Of a DNA stretch of 64,000 nucleotides, positions 43,164-51,976 are shown piece by piece. The DNA is taken from the NCBI RefSeq assembly GCF_016919705.1, contig NZ_CP070371.1, positions 1,207,501 through 1,271,500 on the forward strand. The letters are read 5' to 3'. The position numbers and the translations under genes were made by a program. Under the pieces are notes generated by a model. That model saw nothing but the letters and a program-made list of their open reading frames with translations, searched no databases and was not told the origin of the DNA. Source of the DNA: Paracoccus methylovorus (GTDB lineage: Bacteria; Pseudomonadota; Alphaproteobacteria; Rhodobacterales; Rhodobacteraceae). How positions within the stretch are numbered: the stretch's first letter is position 1; the number at the start of each line of letters is the position of its first letter.

Positions 43164-44945
43164 TCAGTTCTGGCGCTGCATGGCAAGGCGCAGCTTTTCG
43201 GTGGCGGCAAGGTCCACCGTCTCGGCCTCGAGGTCGATGGCGACGCCATAGACCTCGCGAGCATCCTTGAGGGTGCAGAACCCGTCCAGAACGTCCTCGA
43301 GCACCTTGCGGGGCGCGCGATTCAGCGGATTGCCGTAACCGCCGCCGTTCGGGCTGTAATAGGTCATCACGTCATCGGCGCCGACCGACAGGCCCGAGAA
43401 CTTGGAATGCATCTCCTGCTCCTGTTCGGACTTGGATGGGTTGCTGATCGTGCAGCGTCCCACGGCGCCGTCCTGGCCGCCGAAGATGCCCCAGGGCGCA
43501 TCGGTATGGCGTTCGGATTCGTGGGTGATGAAGGCCGGCGTCAGCACCCGCTGCGCCTTGACGACCCCGATGCCCCCGCGGAACTCTCCTGCGCCCGGAG
43601 GGGCGTCGTCGCGCAACTCGTAGCGGTCGCAGATCATCGGGATATGCATCGCCAGGTCTTCCAGCGGGTTGTTGCGGGTGTTGGCCATCAGGTTGTCGAT
43701 ACTGTCCGGCCCGTCGCTGCGCGGCCGCCCGCCATAAGCACCCTCGTTCACCTCGAGAAACACCCAGTAATCGCCCGAGGGCCGCACGCCGGAATAGGCC
43801 GCGAAGCTGATCGAGGCCGACGAGCCGGCGATCACCTGTTCCGGCATCACCGGGGCCAGCGCGCGGATGATCAGGTCGATCATGCGGTTGCACTGGGTAA
43901 AGCGGGCCTCGGCCGATGCGGGGGCGCGGGGATTGAAGATCGACCCAAGCGGCGCCGTGACCTTGATCGGGCGGAACGATCCCTCGTTCGACGGCACCCG
44001 CGCGGCCGAGGTGGCGGCATCCAGCAGCAACTTGCGGAAGCCCGCATAGGCCGCCACCTTGGTCGAGCCCTCAAAGGGCACGTTATAGGCCGTGGGCGTC
44101 TGGTCGGCCGAGCCGGTCAGGTCCACCTCGACCTCGTCCCCGCGGACGCGGACCGTCACCTTGACCTTCAGGCGCTGGTCGCGGGTGCGGCCGTCGTCGT
44201 CCAGCCAGCCCTCGGCGGTATAGTCGCCATCGGGGATTTCGCTGATGCGCTGGCGGGTCATGCGCTCGGCATAATCCATCAGCTGGTTGGCGGCGCCGAA
44301 GACCGTCTTCTCGCCGTATTTCTCGAGCAGTTCGACGAAACGACGCGCGCCCAGCCGGGCCGAGGCGATCTGCGCCTCGATATCCGCCACCAACTGCCCG
44401 GCCGCGCGGGAATTGCGGCGGATATAGTTCCACATGGCGTTGTTCGGCTCGCCCTTGCGGTAAAGCTTGGTGCCTGCGAACAACATGCCTTCGGCATAGA
44501 CATCGGGCACGTCGATGATCAGGCCGGGCGTCGCCGCGCCGATATCGACATGGTGCGCGGTGTTCCCGGCGAAGCCCACCAGCCGGCCCTGGAAGAAGAC
44601 CGGCACGACGATGGCCAGGTCGGGGGTGTGGGACGAGCCGTGATAGGGGTGGTTGTGGACGACCGCGTCGCCTTCATACCATTCGCCGTCCTCCAGCGTT
44701 TCGGCGATGCCGCGCAGATAGCCGGGGATCGAGCCGATATGCATTGGCGTCGATTCCGACTCGCAGAGCGTGTTGAAATCGGTGTCGAACAGGCCCGCGC
44801 CCAGATCCTGGCTTTCCCGGATGATCGAGGAAAACGACATCCGGTAAAGCACATGGCCCATTTCCTCGGCGATGGTCTCGAAGGCGCCGCGGACGACTTG
44901 CAGCGTGATCGGATCGACCTCGGTGATCTTACTCATCTGGTTCAT
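43164..44945 (-). CDS. hyuB: ATP-dependent hydantoinase B subunit (HyuB / N-methylhydantoinase beta)
   Basis: 593 residues from ATG 44945; ATG 44936 is an alternative. The family N-terminus is ITEVDPITLQVVRGAFETIAEEMGHVLYRMSFSSIIRESQD. Further family stretches are VHNHPYHGSSHTPDLAIVVPVF and the C-terminal GGGYGNPLNR. With HyuA it forms an enzyme that opens hydantoin-like or 5-oxoproline rings using ATP. The start falls just after the hyuA stop, so they are coupled. The neighbouring carbamoyl hydrolase points to N-methylhydantoin as a likely substrate. Confidence 0.93.
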   Translation of the reverse strand: MNQMSKITEVDPITLQVVRGAFETIAEEMGHVLYRMSFSSIIRESQDLGAGLFDTDFNTLCESESTPMHIGSIPGYLRGIAETLEDGEWYEGDAVVHNHPYHGSSHTPDLAIVVPVFFQGRLVGFAGNTAHHVDIGAATPGLIIDVPDVYAEGMLFAGTKLYRKGEPNNAMWNYIRRNSRAAGQLVADIEAQIASARLGARRFVELLEKYGEKTVFGAANQLMDYAERMTRQRISEIPDGDYTAEGWLDDDGRTRDQRLKVKVTVRVRGDEVEVDLTGSADQTPTAYNVPFEGSTKVAAYAGFRKLLLDAATSAARVPSNEGSFRPIKVTAPLGSIFNPRAPASAEARFTQCNRMIDLIIRALAPVMPEQVIAGSSASISFAAYSGVRPSGDYWVFLEVNEGAYGGRPRSDGPDSIDNLMANTRNNPLEDLAMHIPMICDRYELRDDAPPGAGEFRGGIGVVKAQRVLTPAFITHESERHTDAPWGIFGGQDGAVGRCTISNPSKSEQEQEMHSKFSGLSVGADDVMTYYSPNGGGYGNPLNRAPRKVLEDVLDGFCTLKDAREVYGVAIDLEAETVDLAATEKLRLAMQRQN

Positions 44946-44946
44946 C

Positions 44947-47022
44947 TCACGCCCCCTTGCTGATGCGCGTGTTGCCGTAATCCAGCGTCTCGGCAGCGTA
45001 GCCGGGCGGGACCAGGGTGGTGGAATTGTGCTGGACCAGGATGGCAGGCCCCGGCACGCGGTCGCCTGCGAACAGCTTGGTGCGGTCATAGCGCGGCGTT
45101 TCCAGCGTCCGGCCGCAGTCAAAGGTGGTCGGGCGCACGAACATCAGTGCCCGGTCGATGGTTGATCCGTCGGCGGGCTGCACCTTGGGAATCTCGATCC
45201 GGCGCACGCTGGCCGAACCGATGACCCGCAGCGTGATCAGCTCCACCTCGGCCTTGCGATAGGCATAGCCGTAGTCCTGTTCATGCGCGTCGTGGAAGCT
45301 GTCGATGATGACCTGCTTGTTCTCCTGCGTCAGCGGCCCTGCGGTGAAATCGGCGCGCAGTTCGAACCCCTGGCCCTGATAGCGGCATTCGGCGATGATC
45401 TTCAGCTCCTGCGCCTCGCGCGCGATGCCGTCGGCGTCCAGTTCCTCATGCACGGAGTGGCGCAGCTTTTCGACATGGCCGTTGATGCGGGCCAGGTCGG
45501 CGTCGGTGGCAGAGTTCAGGATCAGGATCCCGGCCTCGGTATGTTCGTATTGCAGGTCGGTCTTCAGCAGGCCCACTGCGGCGGTGATGCCGGGCGCCAC
45601 CGGCACGATCACGTCGCGGGCGCTGACCGCCTCGGCCAGGGCCACGCCATGCAGCGGACCCGCGCCGCCGAAGGGCATGATGGAAAATTCGCGCGGGTCG
45701 ATGCCGCGCGCCACCGAGTTCGAGCGGATCGCCAGCGCCATGTTGTTGTTGATGATCCTGATGATCCCCAGCGCCGCGTCCTTGACCGACAGGCCCAGGG
45801 GCTGGGCGATCTTTTCCTCGACCGCCTTGCGAGCCAGGTTCGCGTCCAGCCGCAGATCGCCGCCAAGCGCCATGTCGGGGTCGAGGCGGCCCAGCACGAT
45901 TTGCGCGTCGGTCACCGTCGGCTCATCGCCGCCGCGGTCATAGCAGGCCGGCCCCGGCTCGGACCCGGCGGAACGCGGGCCGACGTTGAAGCCGCCGGCT
46001 TCGTCAATGAAGGCGACCGAGCCGCCGCCCGCACCGATGGTCACCAGGTCGATCATCGGCGTCAGCACCGGATAGCCCGAGACATAGGTGTCGCGCTGGT
46101 TCATGATCTTCAGCTGGCCGCCGGGGATAGTCGAGATGTCGGCCGAGGTGCCGCCGATGTCGACGGTGATGATGTTGGGCGTGCCCGCCATCTGGCCTTC
46201 GGACGCGCCGCCGATGACGCCGCCGGCCGGGCCCGACATCAGGATGCGGATCGGGCGCCGCGCACAGGATTCGACCGTCGAGACGCCGCCGTTCGACTGC
46301 ATGATCCGCAGTTTCGAGGTCACGCCCGCCTCGCGCAGGCGGGCATCCAGGTCGCGCAGGTAATAGGCGGTCTTGGGCCCGACATAGCAGTTCATCGCGG
46401 CGGTGGAGAAGCGCTCGTATTCCCGCATCACCCGCGCCAGTTCCGACGACATGGTGACATAGGCGCCGGGGATTTCCTCCAGCACGATCTCCTTGGCGCG
46501 GGCCTCATGGGCGTCGTTCAGGAAGCTGAACATGAAGCCGATCACGACCGAGCCGATGCCGCGCTTGCGAAACAGCGCGCAGGCGTCGCGCACCGCCTGT
46601 TCGTCCAGCGGCTCGGCGATTTCGCCGGTCGGTGGCAGGATGCGCTCGCGCACGGCAATGCGGTTGCGGCGCTTGACCAGCGGCTGGCTTTGCCAGGGCA
46701 CGTCGAAATGCAGGCTGAAGTTATAGGGCCGCTTGTGGCGCCCGATATGCAGGATGTCGCGGAAGCCATGGGTCGTGATCATCCCGCATTCCGCGCCATT
46801 GTGCTCGATGGTGATGTTCGTCGCGGTGGTGGTGCCGTGGACGATGGTCTCGACCTCGGACGGGTCAATCCCCGCCTGGTCGCAGATGCCCCGCACGCCC
46901 TGGACCACGCCGATCGACTGGTTCTTCAGCGTGGTCGGAACCTTGTGGTAAAAGACCCCCTTTGCGCATTCGAGGACGAGATCGGTATTCGTCCCACCCA
47001 CATCGACGCCAATCCTGGCCAT
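44947..47022 (-). CDS. hyuA: ATP-dependent hydantoinase A subunit (HyuA / N-methylhydantoinase alpha)
   Basis: 691 residues from ATG 47022 (GAGAGG six bases upstream). The actin-like ATPase start is IGVDVGGTNTDLVLE, and further motifs are IVHGTTTATNITIEHNGAECGMITTHGFRDILHIGRH, IMQSNGGVSTVE, GPAGGVIGG and VDIGGTSADIS. The subunit binds ATP and activates the ring carbonyl. Partner HyuB follows with two bases between stop and start. Related 5-oxoprolinases and acetone carboxylases share this fold, but the neighbours favour a hydantoin-type substrate. Confidence 0.93.
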   Translation of the reverse strand: MARIGVDVGGTNTDLVLECAKGVFYHKVPTTLKNQSIGVVQGVRGICDQAGIDPSEVETIVHGTTTATNITIEHNGAECGMITTHGFRDILHIGRHKRPYNFSLHFDVPWQSQPLVKRRNRIAVRERILPPTGEIAEPLDEQAVRDACALFRKRGIGSVVIGFMFSFLNDAHEARAKEIVLEEIPGAYVTMSSELARVMREYERFSTAAMNCYVGPKTAYYLRDLDARLREAGVTSKLRIMQSNGGVSTVESCARRPIRILMSGPAGGVIGGASEGQMAGTPNIITVDIGGTSADISTIPGGQLKIMNQRDTYVSGYPVLTPMIDLVTIGAGGGSVAFIDEAGGFNVGPRSAGSEPGPACYDRGGDEPTVTDAQIVLGRLDPDMALGGDLRLDANLARKAVEEKIAQPLGLSVKDAALGIIRIINNNMALAIRSNSVARGIDPREFSIMPFGGAGPLHGVALAEAVSARDVIVPVAPGITAAVGLLKTDLQYEHTEAGILILNSATDADLARINGHVEKLRHSVHEELDADGIAREAQELKIIAECRYQGQGFELRADFTAGPLTQENKQVIIDSFHDAHEQDYGYAYRKAEVELITLRVIGSASVRRIEIPKVQPADGSTIDRALMFVRPTTFDCGRTLETPRYDRTKLFAGDRVPGPAILVQHNSTTLVPPGYAAETLDYGNTRISKGA

Positions 47023-47109
47023 GTGACACCTCTCTGTTGGTTGGCTCGCGCCCGTCTTCGCGGCGCTGAAAAAAGGCGCCGGCCGCAAGGGGTCGGCGCC
47101 AGGTGGAGG

Positions 47110-47832
47110 TTATTCCGCCGCGATCTTCTGCGCGCCGAGGCCGTCGATATAGGCCACGCATTCATCGACGGTGTGGACGTCGCCGAACTTGGCGTCGATG
47201 TCGAACAGGTTCCAGGCCACTGCGCCCGGCACGCGGTCGCCGATGGCTTCCTTGACCGCGATGGTGCGGAAGCCGTCGGCGATGCCGTCGCAGATCGTCT
47301 GGCGCACGCAGGCGCAGGCGGTCACGCCGGTGACCAGGATGGTGTCCACGCCGTTCGCGCGCAGGATGCCCGCCAGCTCGGTGCCGTGGAAGGACGAGGC
47401 GCGCTTTTTCAGCAGCGTGTATTCGCCTTCGACGGGCGCGATGCGGCTGTCGATGGCCCACAGATCCTTGTCCTTGATGTCCACCACATCGACCGGGATC
47501 TTGTTGTGCCACAGGCCCATGTCGGTGAAATCGGCGTTGCGGTCGGTGATCTCGTAGGCGGTGGTCACATGCACGACCGGCAGGCGCGCGGTGCGGAACG
47601 CCTTCAGCAGCTTCTGCATGCCGGGGATGATCTCGTTGTCCATCTTCTCCTGGTCGCAGGTGAAGGGGTTGCCCGGGCGGGTCCAGGCATTCGCCAGATC
47701 GACGCTGACCAGGGCCGGACGCTTGCCGAAGCCGACGCGGCGCTGAAAGCCGCGCTCCTTGTAAAGTTTGGTGGCGGTGTCGAAGGCTTCCTGCAGCAGG
47801 CGGTCCAGTTCCTTGGTGTCCACTTCGCTCAT
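47110..47832 (-). CDS. N-carbamoylsarcosine amidohydrolase-like (isochorismatase-fold) hydrolase
   Basis: 240 residues; AAGGA lies upstream of ATG 47832. The cysteine-hydrolase triad is visible: D45 (LVSVDLANAW), lysine K142/K143 (YTLLKKRASSFHGTEL) and C175 (VTGVTACACVRQT). The block AIGDRVPGAVAWNLFDIDAKFGDV resembles N-carbamoylsarcosine amidase. That enzyme splits N-carbamoylsarcosine to sarcosine, CO2 and ammonia, the step after N-methylhydantoinase in creatinine breakdown. It is the first gene of the minus-strand unit and is divergent from a LysR gene. Other N-carbamoyl amino acids are possible substrates. Creatinine deaminase is not in the window. Confidence 0.8.
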   Translation of the reverse strand: MSEVDTKELDRLLQEAFDTATKLYKERGFQRRVGFGKRPALVSVDLANAWTRPGNPFTCDQEKMDNEIIPGMQKLLKAFRTARLPVVHVTTAYEITDRNADFTDMGLWHNKIPVDVVDIKDKDLWAIDSRIAPVEGEYTLLKKRASSFHGTELAGILRANGVDTILVTGVTACACVRQTICDGIADGFRTIAVKEAIGDRVPGAVAWNLFDIDAKFGDVHTVDECVAYIDGLGAQKIAAE

Positions 47833-47965
47833 GATCGAGATCCTTGTCTGGGTAAGAAAGGCGCAGGGATGCGCCGGGTATCCGAGCCGTCGGCATCCAT
47901 CGTCCGCCGCTCTGAGGGCATATTCCGTGTTTCCTTGACCCGGGGGAAATGGCGTGTCAGCAATT

Positions 47966-47988
47966 ATTCATGCACCAGATGCATCAAT
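47966..47988. promoter_or_regulatory. LysR-type operator candidate between the carbamoyl hydrolase and its LysR gene
   Basis: Inverted repeat ATTCATGCA-CCAGA-TGCATCAAT (8 of 9 positions match) containing T-N11-A. It lies 17 bases upstream of the LysR ATG at 48005 and about 135 bases upstream of the divergent hydrolase gene, suiting autoregulation plus control of the hyu unit. Confidence 0.5.
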
Positions 47989-48004
47989 CGCGGGGCGGCC
48001 TTTC

Positions 48005-48901
48005 ATGAGCGATCATTCCGGCATCGAGAATGTCCATTCCTTCGTCACCCTCGCCCAGGAACTGAGCTTTCGCCGCGCCGCCGAACGCCTGCATTTGGAC
48101 CAGTCGGCGCTAAGCCGGCGCATCCAGAAGCTCGAAGCGACGCTGGGTTTCCGCCTGTTGGAGCGCACCACGCGCGAGGTCCGGCTGACCCAGGCCGGGC
48201 GCAGTTTCTACGACGACAATGCCGACCTGCTGCGCGGCTACGAATCGTCGATCCAGCTGGCCCGGCGCATCGCCGAGGGAAAGCTGGGCTCGCTGAACGT
48301 TGGCTACATGGCCTTCGCGGCCACCGAATTGATGCCCGCCGCGGTGGCACGGTTCCGGCAGGCCCATCCCGAGGTGGACCTGAAGATCCGCTATATCCGC
48401 ACCCAGGGCCAGAAGATCGCTCTGGCCAATGACGAGATCGACCTGGGCTACATGATCGGGCCATTCGATCACGCGGATTATCACAGCCTGACACTGTCGC
48501 TCGAACCGCTCTATGTGGTGACGCCGCGCAACCATGCGCTGCTCCGCCTGCCGGTGGTCACGCCCGCGGACCTGGCGGGCCAAGACATCATCCTGGGTGA
48601 TACCCATGAATGGGAGGAATACCGCTGGCGCCTGGCCAACCTGTTCAGCGCCGAGGGCATATCGCTGAACATCGCCATCGAGGCATCGAACACCCTGGCC
48701 CTGCTGGGCCTGGTCGCGGCCGGGCTGGGCGTGACCATCTATCCCGAAAGCCTGATCGGATTCCTGGGCCGCAGCGTCGAGGTGCGCCCGATCATCCACC
48801 CGCAGTTCCGCATCAGCACCGTCCTGGCCTGGAAACGGTCGAACCGGTCGCGCCAGGTCCGCGAATTCGTCGACGTGGCCAAGCTGGCCGGGATGCGATA
48901 G
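48005..48901 (+). CDS. LysR-family regulator of the hydantoin unit
   Basis: 298 residues from ATG 48005. The N-terminal helix-turn-helix is FVTLAQELSFRRAAERLHLDQSALSRRIQKLEATLG. The effector domain contains DLGYMIGPFDH and EASNTLALLGLVAAGLGVTIYPES, closely matching the second LysR protein downstream. It is divergent from the carbamoyl hydrolase-hyuA-hyuB-permease unit across a region with a LysR-type inverted repeat, so it is the likely regulator. The effector may be a hydantoin or a carbamoyl amino acid. It ends 3 bases from the convergent second LysR gene. Confidence 0.88.
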   Translation: MSDHSGIENVHSFVTLAQELSFRRAAERLHLDQSALSRRIQKLEATLGFRLLERTTREVRLTQAGRSFYDDNADLLRGYESSIQLARRIAEGKLGSLNVGYMAFAATELMPAAVARFRQAHPEVDLKIRYIRTQGQKIALANDEIDLGYMIGPFDHADYHSLTLSLEPLYVVTPRNHALLRLPVVTPADLAGQDIILGDTHEWEEYRWRLANLFSAEGISLNIAIEASNTLALLGLVAAGLGVTIYPESLIGFLGRSVEVRPIIHPQFRISTVLAWKRSNRSRQVREFVDVAKLAGMR

Positions 48902-48904
48902 CGC

Positions 48905-49825
48905 TCAGGGAAGGTCCGGGACGCTGTTCCGGCCCTGGGTCCGCAGGAATTTCAGGAAGGTTTCCAGCACCTCGGACCTGTTCGTGCGGTCCCAGACCGC
49001 CGTGACCGGTAGCTTGTTCGTCACGTCCTGCAGCGGGCGCACGGCGACGCCCAGGCGCGGCAGATTGCCGACGCAGCTGGAATAGATCGTGACGCCCACC
49101 CCCGCGACCACCAGCCCGAAGATGCCTTCGCTGTTCGACGCCTCCAGCACGATGTTCGGAAAGAACCCCCGGCTGCGGCATTCCGCAAACAGCCTGCTGC
49201 GGAACGCGGCCCAGTTGTCGCCGGTGCCCAGCACGAAAGGCTCGTCCGCCAATTGCGCCAGCGTCAGGGACGGTTCGGCGCAAAGCGGGTGGGAACTGGG
49301 CAGCAGCGCGACATAGTCGTCCTGGTCGAAGATCATCTGCCGGGTCGTCTTGTGCTCGAAAGGCCCGATCATGAAGCCGATGTCGATGCTTTGCTGCAGC
49401 AGCGCGACATGCTGAAGGGTAGTCGGCATGAAGATCAGGTCCAGCCGGATGTCGGGATGCGCGCTAGCGAAATCGCGCAGCACATGGGGCAGGTGGCCGT
49501 TGATGGCGAAATCGGTATAGGCGATTCGCAATTCGCCCCGGATGCCGCGCGCCGCATGGCGGGCGCTGTTGATGGCGCGGTCGATCTGGCCTTGCACGGT
49601 CGCGATCTCGGACAGGAAGGCCTTGCCCGCCGCCGTCAGCTCCACCCGCCGGGTGGTGCGCAGCAGCAGGGGCACGCCCACCTCTGCCTCAAGCTGCTGG
49701 ATGATCTTGGTCAGGGCGGGTTGCGCGATATGCAGCGCATCGGCCGCGCGGCCGAAATGCAGCTCGTTTCCGACTGCCGAAAAAGCGCGCAGATGGCGAA
49801 GGTCCAAGCCCATGGCATGGCTCAT
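48905..49825 (-). CDS. LysR-family regulator of the ABC-transporter/dipeptidase unit
   Basis: 306 residues from ATG 49825; ATG 49813 is also possible and has a better-placed GAG. The helix-turn-helix is LRAFSAVGNELHFGRAADALHIAQPALTKIIQQLEAEVG. The effector domain shares DIGFMIGPFEH and EASNSEGIFGLVVAGVGVTIYSS with the neighbouring LysR protein, so the two are paralogues. It is divergent from the ABC importer operon across a 134-base AT-rich region. It probably controls that operon. Confidence 0.87.
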   Translation of the reverse strand: MSHAMGLDLRHLRAFSAVGNELHFGRAADALHIAQPALTKIIQQLEAEVGVPLLLRTTRRVELTAAGKAFLSEIATVQGQIDRAINSARHAARGIRGELRIAYTDFAINGHLPHVLRDFASAHPDIRLDLIFMPTTLQHVALLQQSIDIGFMIGPFEHKTTRQMIFDQDDYVALLPSSHPLCAEPSLTLAQLADEPFVLGTGDNWAAFRSRLFAECRSRGFFPNIVLEASNSEGIFGLVVAGVGVTIYSSCVGNLPRLGVAVRPLQDVTNKLPVTAVWDRTNRSEVLETFLKFLRTQGRNSVPDLP

Positions 49826-49848
49826 AATTGATAACTGACAGGAAATAA

Positions 49849-49870
49849 TAAAATGCAAATTGATATTTTA
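49849..49870. promoter_or_regulatory. Inverted repeat in the LysR/ABC-importer promoter region
   Basis: TAAAAT-N10-ATTTTA in an AT-rich stretch between the divergent genes. It could be part of a LysR site, or just promoter AT-richness. The arms are short, so confidence is low. Confidence 0.3.
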
Positions 49871-49959
49871 CAAATGGCGAATCGTCCTGCATCGTTTGTG
49901 AAACCTCCAAAAGACGCAGGGCCAACGAAGCCCGCCACACAACAGGGAGATTGTCCATC

Positions 49960-51024
49960 ATGGCAAGTCGTATCATCGATTCCGGAACATTTTCGCGCCG
50001 CGGCACGCTGGGCTTTTTGCTCGGCGGCGTGGCCGCAGCCGCCATTGCGCCGCGCAGGGGCTGGGCCGCCGGCGGCACGGTCGTGGTGTCGAACTGGGGC
50101 GGCGACTGGAACGACCGCACGGTCCGTTACGTCGAAAAGCCGCTTCTCGAGGACAAGGGCTTCAGCATCGTCCGCGACCTGGGGACCGAACCCGAGCGCA
50201 AGGCCAAGCTGATCAGCGAAAAGCGCATCCGCCGCGCCTCGGCCGACGTGATCCACGTCAACAGCTCGGACGCCTTCGAATTGCAGAAGCAGGGGGTGGT
50301 CGCCGAGCTGGATACGGCGCGCATTCCGAATTACGCCGATACCGCCCCGGAACTGCAAAGTCCCTATTTCGTTCCCTGGCTCTATAGCGGCGTGGTCATC
50401 ATCTATGACACCACCAAGGTATCCGAGCCGCCGAAATCCTATGCCGAGCTGTGGGATCCGAAATGGGCGGGCAAGGTCGGGCTGACCAATCAGCTTTACT
50501 TCAACTACATGATGATGGCCGGGCTGGTCGAAAAGGGCGACATGACCAGCGTCGAGGACGGCAAGGCCCGCTTGCAACGCCTGGTCGCGGACAGCAAGCC
50601 GCGCCTTTACGCCGCCCACCAGCAATTGCAGGCCGGGCTGGCCAATGGCGAGGTCGAGATCGCCGTGAACTACAAGGCGCGCGGACTGCAATGGGCGCAT
50701 GACGGGCTGCCGCTGGCGTTCCAGTATCCCGAGGAAGGCGCCATCGCCGTGACCTTCGGGGCCTGCCTGACGCAATTCGCCGCCAACCCCGATGCGGGCT
50801 ATGCCTATCTGGACGCCATGCTGGATCCGCAGGCCATGGCGGGTCTGGCCGAGGCCAGCTTCTATGCCCCCGCCAACACCAAGGCCGCGCTGTCGGACGA
50901 CCTCCGTCAGCTTGTCGATTTCTCGGCCGAGGAGCGGGCGAAGATGCGCTTCCTCGATTTCGACTATGTGGCGCAGAACACCGCCGCCTGGCTGGAATGG
51001 TGGAACAAGTCCTTCGCCGTCTGA
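49960..51024 (+). CDS. ABC importer substrate-binding protein (polyamine/PotD-like), Tat-type signal
   Basis: 354 residues from ATG 49960 (GGGAGA nine bases upstream). Residues 8-40 form a twin-arginine-like signal (FSRRGTLGFLLGGVAAAAI) ending near GWAAG. The mature start VVVSNWGGDWND and later motifs YSGVVIIYDTTKV, YAELWDPKWAGKVGL and AGLANGEVEIAVNY match the extracellular solute-binding family that takes spermidine, putrescine or related amines and opine-like compounds. It is followed by two permeases, an ATPase and an M19 protein. The ligand cannot be fixed from the sequence. Confidence 0.88.
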   Translation: MASRIIDSGTFSRRGTLGFLLGGVAAAAIAPRRGWAAGGTVVVSNWGGDWNDRTVRYVEKPLLEDKGFSIVRDLGTEPERKAKLISEKRIRRASADVIHVNSSDAFELQKQGVVAELDTARIPNYADTAPELQSPYFVPWLYSGVVIIYDTTKVSEPPKSYAELWDPKWAGKVGLTNQLYFNYMMMAGLVEKGDMTSVEDGKARLQRLVADSKPRLYAAHQQLQAGLANGEVEIAVNYKARGLQWAHDGLPLAFQYPEEGAIAVTFGACLTQFAANPDAGYAYLDAMLDPQAMAGLAEASFYAPANTKAALSDDLRQLVDFSAEERAKMRFLDFDYVAQNTAAWLEWWNKSFAV

Positions 51025-51067
51025 CCCGTACGCCCGTTCCAACCCGCCCCTGCATGGGAGAACCTGC

Positions 51068-51976
51068 ATGAGCATGACCGAGATGGCGGTCGATCCCGCC
51101 CCGCCGCCCACCCCCGCCGGCATGCCCCGGCGGCTGGGGGCCGCCTGGCTCAGCGCGCCGGCGATGATCTTCGTGGCGCTTGGCCTGCTGGCGCCGCTGG
51201 CCCTGATGCTGCGCAACAGCCTGAACCGCTATGACCCGGCCGAGCTGATGATCAGCGCGGTCACGGCCGAGAATTACACCAAGTTCTTCGGCGATGCCTT
51301 CTATCAAGAGGTTCTGTGGCGCACGGTCGGCATCTCGGCCCTGTCCACGGTGATCTGCTTGGCCGCCGGGATTCCGCTGGCCTATTTCCTGGCCCGCCAT
51401 GTCGCGCCCGGCACCAAGCGCGTGCTGCTGCTGGCGATCCTGGTGCCCCTGCTGATCGGGAACGCGGTCAGGACGTCAGCGTGGATGCTAATCCTGAACG
51501 ACCGCGGCGTGCTGGCAGCCTTCCTGGGCCTGTTCGGCTGGGACGGGCACCTGGGGCTGATGTATTCCTCGGCCGGGGTCACCATCGGCCTGGTCTCGGT
51601 CCTGCTGCCCTTCATGGTCATCACCCTGAACAGCGTCTTCGAATCCATCGACCAGAACCTGGAAGACGCGGGACAAAGCCTGGGCGCGGGCCACCTGACG
51701 GTGATGCGCCGGATCGTGCTGCCGCTGGCGATGCCCGGCATCCTGGCGGGCAGCGTCTTGTGCTTCATTCTGTCGATGAACGCCTATGCCACGCCGGTGC
51801 TGATCGGCGGACCGACATTCCACATGATGGCGCCGACCGTCTATCAGCAGATCGCCAAGGTGATGAACTGGCCCTTCGGCGCCGCCCTGGCCTTCATCCT
51901 GATGGCCGTGACGCTGATCCTGACGGTGGGCGTGTCGGTCCTGGTCCAACGCCGCTATCGGAAATGGAGCGAATGA
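51068..51976 (+). CDS. ABC importer permease 1 (PotB-like)
   Basis: 302 residues from ATG 51068 (GGGAG upstream). Six membrane helices. The EAA loop that contacts the ATPase is EDAGQSLGAGHLTVMRRIVLPLAMPGI at about 200-226. It ends by overlapping the start of the second permease (ATGA). Confidence 0.92.
   Translation: MSMTEMAVDPAPPPTPAGMPRRLGAAWLSAPAMIFVALGLLAPLALMLRNSLNRYDPAELMISAVTAENYTKFFGDAFYQEVLWRTVGISALSTVICLAAGIPLAYFLARHVAPGTKRVLLLAILVPLLIGNAVRTSAWMLILNDRGVLAAFLGLFGWDGHLGLMYSSAGVTIGLVSVLLPFMVITLNSVFESIDQNLEDAGQSLGAGHLTVMRRIVLPLAMPGILAGSVLCFILSMNAYATPVLIGGPTFHMMAPTVYQQIAKVMNWPFGAALAFILMAVTLILTVGVSVLVQRRYRKWSE

Noticed and set aside
45283..48432. A plus-strand open frame of about 1050 codons across hyuA and the carbamoyl hydrolase
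   Set aside because: It is antisense to two well-supported enzymes and has a His/Asp/Arg-rich shadow composition with no family match.
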